Shown here: positions 1 to 8,316 of the stretch, one piece after another
How the letters are laid out: every line of letters begins with the position of its first letter
Position numbering within the stretch: position 1 is the stretch's first letter
DNA from: CAYVLA01 sp964549615 [NCBI: uncultured Thermococci archaeon]
GTDB taxonomy: Archaea; CAYQAE01; CAYVLA01
Assembly: GCA_964549615.1 (NCBI GenBank)
Contig: CAZJVP010000090.1
Location: forward strand, 17,418 to 81,417
DNA length: 64,000 bases
Direction: 5' to 3'
The notes under the pieces: model-generated
Told to the model about the DNA's origin: nothing
Database searches by the model: none
The model's input: the letters and a program-made list of their open reading frames with translations, nothing else
Program-made: the position numbers and the translations under genes

Positions 1-1064
1 TCCTTGAGCGCCATCAACTGATCCGACAACGATCTGAACATCTCCTCGGTTTCCTGCAGCCTCGATAGCGCGTCAGGGTAGGCCTGCTCGAGGTAGAGCT
101 GCTCGGCGTTCCTCTCCACAAGGCCAATCTCTACAAGGCTTCTCTCGGCGGGAGAAATCCGAGCGCCGAACTTCTCAACAAACTCCATCAGGCTAATCGC
201 AAGCGCCCGCCTCGTGAAGTAATTGTGGAACCTCGTTCGGATGTCGTGCATGAGATCGAGGTCCTCGGGGATCTTTGCGCCAGCGTTGAGGAAGTTCATG
301 TTGACCACGTAATCCGGGTAGAATCGCCAGTCATACATTACTGAAGTGCCCCACGCTGGCGTCCAATCCGGCGTGTGGGCGAGACCCGAACCTTCCCCGT
401 ACTGCCAGTAGACCAGGACGGGGTGCTTTGGCTCGGCCGCCATCTGCAGGAGAATCTTGGCTCCCTCCTTGGGCTCAACGACGTTCATCCCGCCGAACGG
501 CGGCATCGTGTTCCACGGCAGCGACCTAACGAAGGGGTCATCCGGATAGTTGGCCACCACCTTGAAGCTGATCTCGTAAGTCTTTCCATCAACGCACTCC
601 ACAGGCAACGCCTCCTCTACGGACGAACCCTTCCATGTGGGATAGCCTTTCCCCCCGAAGGCCTCGATTCCCCCGACCATCATGAGGCCCATCCCCGTCT
701 TCTCGACGCCGCGCTTGAACCACTCCAGCTGATCGGCCCTGTACAGCCCCCGGTTGGTATCGCTGAGAATGATCAGATCGTAGGAAGTGGTGAGGTCATC
801 GAAGGTTCTCGGCATGTAAACCCTCATGAACTGGCGCAGCTGGCGATCGTTGTAGGTGCCTATGTGGGCATAGGTCGCGGGGATGGGCGTCCCGGTGAAG
901 GACGGCTCCTCCATCATGTAGGTGTAGGGGGTTGGACCCCATGCATCGCCGATGTAGAGGATCCTGATCCTGTTGGTTACCGGATCCCTGCGGACATCGC
1001 GGCCGCATGCTCCTGGGATCTGGGCAGTTATCAAAACCAGGACAACAGCGCATGCGGCTCTCAT
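1..1064 (-). CDS. Anchored ThuA-like family protein, copy 1 (partial)
   Basis: The gene starts at ATG 1064 and runs off the left edge, so the C-terminus is missing. A signal peptide (hydrophobic run ending near AQIPGACG) precedes a domain with the pattern RVYMPRTFDDL, then YDLIILSDTN and MGLMMVGGIEAFGG. This resembles ThuA / class I glutamine-amidotransferase-like folds that lack the catalytic Cys. VRSLPW and a FVEKFGA motif follow, then an alpha-helical stretch. Full-length copies in this window end in one membrane helix and a basic tail, which lie outside here. A TATA-like element (TTTTTTATC, about 1088-1097) sits some 25 bases upstream, consistent with a leaderless mRNA. It belongs to the subgroup of copies 4 and 5. 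Its function is unknown; extracellular carbohydrate binding or remodelling is only a guess. Confidence 0.8.
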   Translation of the reverse strand, partial: MRAACAVVLVLITAQIPGACGRDVRRDPVTNRIRILYIGDAWGPTPYTYMMEEPSFTGTPIPATYAHIGTYNDRQLRQFMRVYMPRTFDDLTTSYDLIILSDTNRGLYRADQLEWFKRGVEKTGMGLMMVGGIEAFGGKGYPTWKGSSVEEALPVECVDGKTYEISFKVVANYPDDPFVRSLPWNTMPPFGGMNVVEPKEGAKILLQMAAEPKHPVLVYWQYGEGSGLAHTPDWTPAWGTSVMYDWRFYPDYVVNMNFLNAGAKIPEDLDLMHDIRTRFHNYFTRRALAISLMEFVEKFGARISPAERSLVEIGLVERNAEQLYLEQAYPDALSRLQETEEMFRSLSDQLMALK

Positions 1065-1189
1065 TCTGTAAGTACCGTTTCGGGCCCACGATAAAAAACC
1101 TACGTTCCTGCCTGGAACTGCCCACCCGGACATCGTCGCGGCCGGCCTGTTGTCCAGACGCCACATCACTCCCCAACCGATCGAGACCT

Positions 1190-2059
1190 TCAACCTCGCC
1201 GAAGTCCCAGCAGTCTTACAGCATTCTCACGTGCTATCTTCCTAAAGACCCTCCTATCGATGTCCCCCGAGTCCTTCAACTCGAGCAGGAGATCAACCAA
1301 CGGGGTTGGATTGTCCGGCGCACAGATGTCCAGGCCGAAGAGGAGCCGGTCCTCGAACTCGTTGAGGAAGCGCACGGCATTCTCCTTGTCCCTAGCAAGG
1401 GCATTGTAGCCGCTCCGCGCCGATAGATCCCCGTAGAGGTTTGGGTAACGCCTCATCAACCTCTGCACCGCGCCCTCCTGCCTGACTGGGTAGCTGGGAT
1501 ATCCCTTCCTATCCTCAGGCTTTCTAAGTCTGGCGATCTCGGCCCAGAACGGGGGCCCGTGGCCGAGGAAGATGAGATTAGGGAATGCCCTCAGGCAATG
1601 CTCAAGCTGCGGAAGTCCCGGTTCGTCGTACAGGCCGTATGCACAACCTATCCGCGTTGCCATGTCGAATGTTAGAGGCAAGCCAACATTTTCGACCCAC
1701 CTGAAGAGATTCTGCACCATCGGGTGCAGGAAGGGCATGTTGGGCATGACCTCGCCAACCCCCTTGCAACCGCAATCGCGGTAGTGCCTGAGCAGCTCAC
1801 CGAGGGGAGCATCCACGGAATTGGTCATGGCGCGAGGATCCAGGTTGCAGAACGGGATGAAACGCCCGCCGGATGTTTCGGCGATCTCGAGTACTTCTTC
1901 GTTGGATTGGGGGAGGTAGACCTCGGGGCTGACCAGGGGCAGAAGGACGGCGCGCTCCACACCGATCGCGTCGTAGCGTTCAACCAACTGGCTGGGCGTG
2001 CAGAAGTTGCGCGGCCCAACTCGCCTGTAGGCATGGGCGTGGATATCGATGAACACCAT
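1190..2059 (-). CDS. Amidohydrolase-family (TIM-barrel) metal-dependent hydrolase
   Basis: About 289 residues. The N-terminus has the metal-binding DIHAHAY pattern on strand 1; a central FLGHGPPFW supplies a further His and a late GLDICAPDN supplies the Asp. This order is typical of amidohydrolase-2 (PF04909-like) enzymes, which hydrolyse or decarboxylate small carboxylates. The start is placed at ATG 2059 because GGGAGG lies just upstream; a start 30 bases earlier would add a basic stretch unlike the family. There is no signal peptide, so it is cytosolic. It lies between two anchored ThuA-like genes on the same strand. A TATA-like AAAACTATTA lies near 2095-2104. The substrate cannot be told from sequence. 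Confidence 0.82.
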   Translation of the reverse strand: MVFIDIHAHAYRRVGPRNFCTPSQLVERYDAIGVERAVLLPLVSPEVYLPQSNEEVLEIAETSGGRFIPFCNLDPRAMTNSVDAPLGELLRHYRDCGCKGVGEVMPNMPFLHPMVQNLFRWVENVGLPLTFDMATRIGCAYGLYDEPGLPQLEHCLRAFPNLIFLGHGPPFWAEIARLRKPEDRKGYPSYPVRQEGAVQRLMRRYPNLYGDLSARSGYNALARDKENAVRFLNEFEDRLLFGLDICAPDNPTPLVDLLLELKDSGDIDRRVFRKIARENAVRLLGLRRG

Positions 2060-2298
2060 CGTCCTCCCTCGCAGGCCCTTGGCTAACAACCTCTAATAGT
2101 TTTGGCCGGCAAGACCTGCCGAGGCCTTCTGCAAGACGCCCGTGAGCCGCAGAACGATAGCCCTCACCCCGGCCGATCACCATCGAAGCATGAAAGTCGA
2201 CGGTCACGGCGTTTCGTCCACGGGACGGAGAACAACGCAGCTGCGGCCTTGCATCAAGCATGAGACCCGGCCGTCACGCCAGCCGTACGCCTAGCACA

Positions 2299-3501
2299 TC
2301 ACTCAACCGCCCTCGTCATCCCAACCTCCCTGTAGAGGGCTCTCCTCACCATCAGCCACCAGACAAGTGTCCCCGCCATGGTGGCGGTGGCCGACACAAC
2401 GCACCACTCCGCCACGTGCACCCACAGCAGTGCCTCCTTCTTGACCTTCATCATCTCCGCCTCCAGCACCGGATACTGTTTCAGCACGTCCTCGAGCATG
2501 TCGGCCGCGGCCACCGGGTCGTTGTCCGTGACGTAGGCCTCCCGTGCTTCCTTAACCTTCTCCTCCAAGGCATCGAACTTGCGCTCGACGACGTTCACCT
2601 TCCCGCCGAAGCTCTCTATGAACTCCAACGTCGAAGCCGTGATGATCTTCCTGATCCTGGTCTCAACGAAGAGCTTCCTGGCCCTGTGCGCTGCGTCAAG
2701 ATCCCCCGGCACCGGCTCGTCCGCGACGAAGAGCACCTGGTTGTAGACGAGATCCGGCCCGTACTCCCAGACCCTCACCTCATTCCGCATGTTGTCCCAG
2801 CCGTGGTCTATCTGGAGGGTGTTCCCCCTGCCGAACTTCCCGGTCACGACGGCCGGCGTGCCCCTTCCTCTCCACTCGGCATCCACGACGCTCCCGGGCC
2901 TGGGAAACAGGTCACCTTGGTGGCCCGAGTTTATCGGTATCTCCTCGATGCCAGGCAGGTTGAAGATCGGATCCCTCCTTAGAATCTTGTAGTATGTCCT
3001 GCCCTTGTTCGCCGGGATGTCGGTGGATAAGTCCACCTCGGCCGGGAAGGCCTGGTAGAGGGTTGTCTTCATCCACATGTCCATGTAGTTGGAGCCGGCG
3101 CCCCAGTTGGCAAATTCGATGAGTCCTAAGCCCAGGCCAACCTCCTCGACGGCCCGCCTGAAGTTCTGTATGTGGGAGCCTTCAAGCGCCAACGGGCCGA
3201 AATCTTCGAACATCATCGCGTCGTATCCCTCCGCAAGGGCCTTGAAGGTTCGAGGGATGTAGAGGCGCGTGAGCCTCTTTGCCTCGGAAAGCTGGATGTG
3301 CTGGGTCGAGCAGGGCACTATGGCCAGGTCGAACCTCGGCTCCGCGGCCAGCCAGTCAAGGAAAACCGTATTCCAGAAGTAGTACTCGCCAAGGAAAAGG
3401 ACCCTTATCCGGCCCGTTCCGGGTTCCACGCGACAATCAACCGGCGAGAAGTTCACGGTTGCAAGAAGCAGAAGGAGAATGGTGCCGGTCCGAGAAAGCA
3501 C
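2299..3501 (-). CDS. Anchored ThuA-like family protein, copy 2
   Basis: Four hundred residues from a GTG start. Residues 5-23 form a signal peptide. The mature part opens with PGTGRIRVLFLGEYYFW, followed by RLYIPRTFKALAEGYDAMMFED and LGLGLIEFANW, the ThuA/amidotransferase-like core. GDLFPRPGSVVDAEW, TGKFGRGNTLQIDHGWDN and EFIESFGG come next, then a charged helical region (about 315-360), one transmembrane helix (about 362-386) and the cytosolic tail LMVRRALYREVGMTRAVE. A TATA box (CATAAATTA, about 3521-3530) lies 25 bases before the GTG, implying a leaderless transcript. The gene diverges from copy 3. It belongs to the subgroup with GDL-R-G and HGWDN motifs (copies 2, 3 and 6). The bulk is predicted outside the cell; molecular function is unknown. 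Confidence 0.85.
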   Translation of the reverse strand: MLSRTGTILLLLLATVNFSPVDCRVEPGTGRIRVLFLGEYYFWNTVFLDWLAAEPRFDLAIVPCSTQHIQLSEAKRLTRLYIPRTFKALAEGYDAMMFEDFGPLALEGSHIQNFRRAVEEVGLGLGLIEFANWGAGSNYMDMWMKTTLYQAFPAEVDLSTDIPANKGRTYYKILRRDPIFNLPGIEEIPINSGHQGDLFPRPGSVVDAEWRGRGTPAVVTGKFGRGNTLQIDHGWDNMRNEVRVWEYGPDLVYNQVLFVADEPVPGDLDAAHRARKLFVETRIRKIITASTLEFIESFGGKVNVVERKFDALEEKVKEAREAYVTDNDPVAAADMLEDVLKQYPVLEAEMMKVKKEALLWVHVAEWCVVSATATMAGTLVWWLMVRRALYREVGMTRAVE

Positions 3502-3900
3502 GGGCGGGGCTTGAGGCAGAGTAATTTATGGATTTCTTCGCCCTTGCTCATCGGCGGGGAATCTGAAGTAAGCTCCCTTCACCTGACGGTGCCCACCAAG
3601 CACGCACCTCGGACCGATGATTGATCCGGACCCTTTACCCGCGGTCCCTAGAATACCTTACGATCGCTTTGCCACATCGCCCGAAAGGGCCGATTCGCCG
3701 GACGCTGAATCGTGGCAAAATCCATGGATCTTTCGCGGCAACGAGACATGGAGGCAACCTAGCGCCGACGGCGGAATTGGTTTCCCAGGTCGTACGGTGG
3801 ATCACAGGCGCGGATCCGTTTGCACTCACCAAACAAAATAAATGGGATGATGCCTAGCGCGTAAGCGATCCTTCAGCTCACCCAACACCCGGAGATCACA
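3502..3900. promoter_or_regulatory. Divergent intergenic region between two family copies
   Basis: About 400 bases with no convincing gene. It carries a TATA box for the leftward copy (reverse of TAATTTATG near 3521-3530) and one for the rightward copy (AAAATAAAT, about 3834-3842). A short inverted repeat (GGACC/GGTCC) lies near 3628-3648. Weak short reading frames here look like chance. Confidence 0.5.
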
Positions 3901-5145
3901 ATGAATTCAGGCGGTTCGGCCCACCTCGCGACAGGAAGGGATCTTTCCCTAGCCTCCCGGTGCGGGCTAGCTCTCATCACATTCGCGCTCCTCGCATCAC
4001 CGTTTGTCACCCATTCAAGGACTGACCCCGACACGGGAAGGATAAGGGTCATCTTCCTCGGCGAAGTCAAGCCTGCGCAGTTCCCTTTCCCCTCTTGGAT
4101 AGAGGCCGAGCCCAAGTTCACGCTGCGGCGCGTTCCATGCGACATAGAATGGTTCTCGGAAACTGATGCCCGTAGGTTCGCCCGCCTATATCTACCGAGG
4201 ACCTATAAGGACCTAGTAGACCACTACGATGCCATCATCTTCGAGGACTTCACGCTGAGAATCCTTCCGGAAGGGACCTTGGAGAGGTTCCAGAAGGCCA
4301 TAGGCGAGGATGGCCTTGGAATCGCCTTGGTCGAATACGTCTACTGGTCCGGCAACCTGAACGAGATCGACAGGTGGATGCAGTCAAGCTTTTACGATGT
4401 GTTTGCTGCGGATGTGGTCTTCGGGAGCGCCACCGACGTTGGGCGAAGGTTCTACGAGGTGTTGAGAAAGGAGCCCATCTTCGGCGTACCTGATATCTCA
4501 AAATGGGCTATGAACGGCGCAAGCCACGGAGACCTCAGGGCAAGGGAGGGCGCAACCGTGGAAGCAATCTGGAGCCAGAGGAAGACGGAGGCCGTCGTCA
4601 CGCGCAGCTACGGCAAGGGCTCGGTCATACAGATATCCCACGGTTGGGACAACATCCCGTCCGAAACCGTCATCGGGTATGAGTACCTTCCGGACCTGAT
4701 CTTCAACGAGCTCTTCTTCACGGCAAAGGTTGCCCCTCCCGAGGACCTTGCCATGGTCCACACGATCAGGGTCGATCTCATCCAGATTGCCCAGAGAAGG
4801 GAGTCTGCGGTCGCGCTTCTGGATTTCGTTGACAGGTTCGGAGCGAACACTGCAAGGTTGGAGAGAATGCTTGGAGACCTTGACGGTGTGGTCAAGCAGG
4901 CGGAGAAGGATTATATCCTGTCAAGGTATGCCGAAGCACAGGAAGCCCTCCAACGGGCGACCGAGGGATACGCCCGGTTCTCCGATTCCGCGGTTGACCT
5001 GAAGAACCGTGCCATGCTTTGGATCTATGTCATCGAATGGATCACCGTTGCGGCTACCCTCATGATCTGCTTGGAAGCCGTCTGGATCCTCATGGTAAGG
5101 AGAAGGCTCTACAGGGCGGTGCACGTAACAAGGGCGGTCGGCTAG
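3901..5145 (+). CDS. Anchored ThuA-like family protein, copy 3
   Basis: This protein has 414 residues; the ATG is preceded by GGAGATCACA, a fair ribosome site. The signal peptide spans about 20-38, then DPDTGRIRVIFLGE opens the mature domain. Core motifs are RLYLPRTYKDLVDHYDAIIFED, LGIALVEYVYW, GDLRAREGATVEAIW and VIQISHGWDN. DFVDRFGAN precedes a heptad-like helical segment (about 310-365). A single C-terminal membrane helix (about 374-398) is followed by RRRLYRAVHVTRAVG. Copies 2 and 3 share motifs along their full length, so the divergent pair probably arose by duplication and inversion. No catalytic residue can be named. The conserved helix plus tail suggests a membrane partner or sorting role, which is inference. 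Confidence 0.85.
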   Translation: MNSGGSAHLATGRDLSLASRCGLALITFALLASPFVTHSRTDPDTGRIRVIFLGEVKPAQFPFPSWIEAEPKFTLRRVPCDIEWFSETDARRFARLYLPRTYKDLVDHYDAIIFEDFTLRILPEGTLERFQKAIGEDGLGIALVEYVYWSGNLNEIDRWMQSSFYDVFAADVVFGSATDVGRRFYEVLRKEPIFGVPDISKWAMNGASHGDLRAREGATVEAIWSQRKTEAVVTRSYGKGSVIQISHGWDNIPSETVIGYEYLPDLIFNELFFTAKVAPPEDLAMVHTIRVDLIQIAQRRESAVALLDFVDRFGANTARLERMLGDLDGVVKQAEKDYILSRYAEAQEALQRATEGYARFSDSAVDLKNRAMLWIYVIEWITVAATLMICLEAVWILMVRRRLYRAVHVTRAVG

Positions 5146-5180
5146 GCCCGTCGCCTGCCGAGAGGAAGCGACCAAAGCAC

Positions 5181-6737
5181 TCAACGTCTCTGCGTCACGC
5201 GCCCTGATGGGTTCGTCTCTTGCGCTCCAAGGCCTTCCACAGGCGAGGCCTCGTCCAACCATCGGTTCAGTTTCGCCTCGTGCTCGGCCGACCATCCAAC
5301 GTAGCAGTTGGCCATTATCTCCTCGTAGGTGGTTGCCGGATTGTCAGCGGTTCGGCTGTAGCTGGCGTCGGAAAACTCGCCTGCCACGGCCCTCCTGCGC
5401 CACTCCCTGAACGCCTGTCGATTGTAAAGCATGCAGCGGCGGTGAACCTCCTCATAGTCCACGATCGCCCTGAGCTCCCGATCCATGGTCTCGACGACAT
5501 CCCTTTTCGCGCTGCTCATGTTCCGGATCTCATCCGGGTCCTCGGCCAGGTTGAAGAGCTGGGGCGGGTAGCCTGGATATGCCACGTACTTCCAGTCGCC
5601 CTTGCGCAGCATGAACATGGTGGTGTTTGTGGACTCGCCCGTGTGCAAGGCAAGCGCCCAGTTGCGGCTCTTCAGGGTTTCGCCTCGAGCCAGTGGCAAG
5701 AGAGATTCGCCGTCCAGGTTGCCTGGCGTCGGGAGACCGGCCATCTCGGCCACCGTGGGGAATATGTCTATCAAGGATACGATGTTATCGATCGTCCGAC
5801 CCTTTATGACGCCTGGCCCAACTATGACCAGCGGCACTCGGGAGGAGCCCTCGTACATGCTCATCTTGTACCAGCTTCGGTGCTCCAGCGCAAGCTCGCC
5901 GTGGTCGCTTGTGAAGATGAAGTAGGTGTTGTCCCACAGGCCCAAGTCGTCCATCATCGCGACCATGTCGCCCACCATGGCATCCGCCTCGGCGCACATC
6001 GCGTAGTATGCCGCGCGGAAAACCTTCACGATCTCAGGCGCGAACCCGTGCCTCCAATTCTTGTTGATCCGCTGATACTCCATCACAGGGTGAACTTCCT
6101 CGTCCGCCGGAGGAACCCTAACCTCGTCAAGGTCAACCCGCTCCATCCAGTACGAGGTCGTGCGGTACGGTGGATGGACGGCGGACGTTGAGATGTAGAG
6201 GAAGAAAGGTTCCTCTCGACCCGCGTGAGCGGAGAGAAAATCCTTGGCCCTGGCGACCTTCTGCCAGTCTGCCTTCCAGGCGTTCCTCTCCTTCGTCGCG
6301 ATGGAAAGATCCTGGTCTCCCCGACCGTAGACCGGCAGGCGGATGTCAGCCGGACCGGTCCACGCCGTGACGCGGGCGACGTGGCTGTGGCCGCCCGACC
6401 TATAGTCGCTCTTGCCCAGCCCTATGTCTCTATAGTCCTCCGCTGCGAAGCGGTAGCCCGCTTCGTGAAGCAGGTCCATCAGCGTCCTCTCGCCCGGCTC
6501 AAGCCCCTTATGGTTGTTCCAACTCTCGCAGTGATGGGTGTAGCGACCGGACCACATATTGGCCCGGGACGGGCAGCATAGGGGATGGCTACAGTAGGTG
6601 TGACGGAACAGCACGCCCCTGGAGGCAAGGGCATCGATGTTTGGGGTGGCACGACGCATGGCGGGATGTCCCATGCATCCAAGCGCCCGGCCGTCCCAGC
6701 TCTCTGCATGGAAGAACACGAAGTTCGGCCTCGGCAT
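5181..6737 (-). CDS. Sulfatase (alkaline phosphatase superfamily)
   Basis: About 518 residues from ATG 6737; a TATA-like element (about 6761-6774) 25 bases upstream makes this start likely and the message leaderless. The chain begins RPNFVFFHAESWDGRALG, the family's first metal-binding strand, then NIDALASRGVLFRHTYC. The catalytic site HPLCCPSRANMWSGRY contains C-x-P-S-R, whose first Cys would be converted to formylglycine. FTSDHGELALEH supplies the later metal ligands. There is no signal peptide, so it is cytosolic or exported by an unseen route. It hydrolyses sulfate (or possibly phosphonate) esters; sulfated glycans are plausible given the glycosidases elsewhere in the window. No formylglycine-generating enzyme is encoded here. 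It lies between copies 3 and 4 of the anchored family and diverges from copy 4. Confidence 0.88.
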   Translation of the reverse strand: MPRPNFVFFHAESWDGRALGCMGHPAMRRATPNIDALASRGVLFRHTYCSHPLCCPSRANMWSGRYTHHCESWNNHKGLEPGERTLMDLLHEAGYRFAAEDYRDIGLGKSDYRSGGHSHVARVTAWTGPADIRLPVYGRGDQDLSIATKERNAWKADWQKVARAKDFLSAHAGREEPFFLYISTSAVHPPYRTTSYWMERVDLDEVRVPPADEEVHPVMEYQRINKNWRHGFAPEIVKVFRAAYYAMCAEADAMVGDMVAMMDDLGLWDNTYFIFTSDHGELALEHRSWYKMSMYEGSSRVPLVIVGPGVIKGRTIDNIVSLIDIFPTVAEMAGLPTPGNLDGESLLPLARGETLKSRNWALALHTGESTNTTMFMLRKGDWKYVAYPGYPPQLFNLAEDPDEIRNMSSAKRDVVETMDRELRAIVDYEEVHRRCMLYNRQAFREWRRRAVAGEFSDASYSRTADNPATTYEEIMANCYVGWSAEHEAKLNRWLDEASPVEGLGAQETNPSGRVTQRR

Positions 6738-6983
6738 CGGCTGCTGGGATTCCCTAGGGTGAAAAAATGTATGGTTCCACCCACGGCAATGGCTCTTGGT
6801 TCCGCGGGAAAATGCTCGCATGAGGAAGCTCAAGAGTTCCGTGTCGCGCGTTGGTTGGCTCGCCGGCCTAGGGGAGGAGTGACCGGACTTTGCTCGCTCC
6901 GCCCAGCGGGTGCATCGGCCCCCGTCTTCCCGGGAAAGAGGAAAGAGGCCAAAGTTAAAAGGCACTTCGTCGTATGGTGGAGC

Positions 6984-8246
6984 ATGGCGCACAAGATGCA
7001 AGCTGCGCCTCCCCGGGCTATGAGGCAGGCCCTACGTCGAGTTGCGTTGTGCCTGCTGTTTCTAACAGTCCCAACGGCCTGGAGCCTGGAGGACGGCAGA
7101 ATCGGGATGCTTTACGTGGGGTGCGTGGCGCGCTCCATGCCGTACTGGCTGATGAGGTCGGATCCACTCTTCCGAACAACCTTCGTCCAGGCGACGATCC
7201 GCGACTTCATGCTCTTCGGACCGATGCCGGCGCCGACCATTGAGGATCTGAACAGGCTGGTCAGGCTGTACATGCCCAGGACTTACGACGACGTCGTGGC
7301 GAACTATGACGTCATCGTGTTCTTCGAGGCCAACGTCCAAGCTGTTGCGAATCACATAGACAAACTAGCCCGGGCCGTCTCCGAGGGAGGGCTCGGCATG
7401 GTTATGACCGGGGGCTGGCAGTCGTTCGGGGGCGCCACCGGCTACCCGCCGTGGGGCGTGACGGCGATCGGCCCGCTCCTCCCAACCGAGGACGTCGTTG
7501 GAGCTTGGCACGACTCCCCCCAGCACCGCATCATCATAGACAAACCGGACAATGAGTTCATCAGAAGCCTGCCCTGGGACCTCAGCGACCCAGCCCTGTA
7601 CGGCTCGGTATGGGACCACAACCTTCTCAAGGTGAGGCCAGGGGCCGAGCAGCTTGCGCACGTCGTCTCGCCCGGATGCGATGCCCCACTGATGGTCACA
7701 TGGAGGCTTGAGGGCGGCCCCAGGACCTTCTCCCTAGCGAGCGAGGGCGGCTGGCGGCTGTTCTCCATGGCGAAGTGGAGGTACGACTACGATTTCTGCA
7801 GCAATCTGATGATCTACCTCGACGACCGGCCAGTCCCGCAGGACATCGCGCTCGTCCAAGCCGTCAGACACAAGATCTTCGAGGTGGCGACCAGACGATC
7901 CATGATAGTGTCCCTGCTTGATTTTTGCGAGTCGTTTGGGGCGAACACGCAGAAGATTACGAGCAAGCTGATGGAGATCGACCGGGTGGCCGTCGAGGCC
8001 CTACCTCAGTATCTCCACCTCAACTTCGAGGGCGCGCTAGAGACCTACAAGACGGCGGCCAGGATGATCGAGAACCTTGAGGGCGAAGCCATGAAGCTTA
8101 AGGACAGGGCCCTCATGTGGATCTACGTCATCGAGTGGTTGGCCGTCACGGGCACCATGCTGGTATGCGGCATAGCGCTGTGGTCGCTGATGGTTCGCCG
8201 AAGGCTGTACCGGCAGGTTCGATATACAAGGCTTGCAGCACGCTGA
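6984..8246 (+). CDS. Anchored ThuA-like family protein, copy 4
   Basis: About 420 residues from ATG 6984. The frame is open further upstream, but that part is antisense to the sulfatase and not protein-like. TATA-like GTTAAAAGG near 6955 supports a short-leader start. A signal peptide lies at about 12-34. The core reads RLYMPRTYDDVVANYDVIVFFE, then GLGMVMTGGWQSFGG and FIRSLPWDL, placing it with copies 1 and 5. DFCESFGAN introduces a helical region, followed by a membrane helix and the tail LMVRRRLYRQVRYTRLAAR. The segment DRALMWIYVIEWLAVTGTM is nearly the same as in copies 3 and 5. An extracellular domain on a single-span anchor is predicted; function is unknown. Confidence 0.83.
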   Translation: MAHKMQAAPPRAMRQALRRVALCLLFLTVPTAWSLEDGRIGMLYVGCVARSMPYWLMRSDPLFRTTFVQATIRDFMLFGPMPAPTIEDLNRLVRLYMPRTYDDVVANYDVIVFFEANVQAVANHIDKLARAVSEGGLGMVMTGGWQSFGGATGYPPWGVTAIGPLLPTEDVVGAWHDSPQHRIIIDKPDNEFIRSLPWDLSDPALYGSVWDHNLLKVRPGAEQLAHVVSPGCDAPLMVTWRLEGGPRTFSLASEGGWRLFSMAKWRYDYDFCSNLMIYLDDRPVPQDIALVQAVRHKIFEVATRRSMIVSLLDFCESFGANTQKITSKLMEIDRVAVEALPQYLHLNFEGALETYKTAARMIENLEGEAMKLKDRALMWIYVIEWLAVTGTMLVCGIALWSLMVRRRLYRQVRYTRLAAR

Positions 8247-8316
8247 GGATCTCGCCCGGACAGGCGCACAAGCCCAACTCCGCCGCGGCCGCAAGGCTAG
8301 GCGCAATGCACGGCCG

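Noticed and set aside
5220-6191. Long open frame opposite the sulfatase
   Set aside because: It is an antisense shadow caused by high GC content, with no family motif.
6585-6983. 133-residue N-terminal extension of anchored family copy 4
   Set aside because: It overlaps the sulfatase on the other strand and lacks a signal peptide; the promoter and the family N-terminus support ATG 6984.
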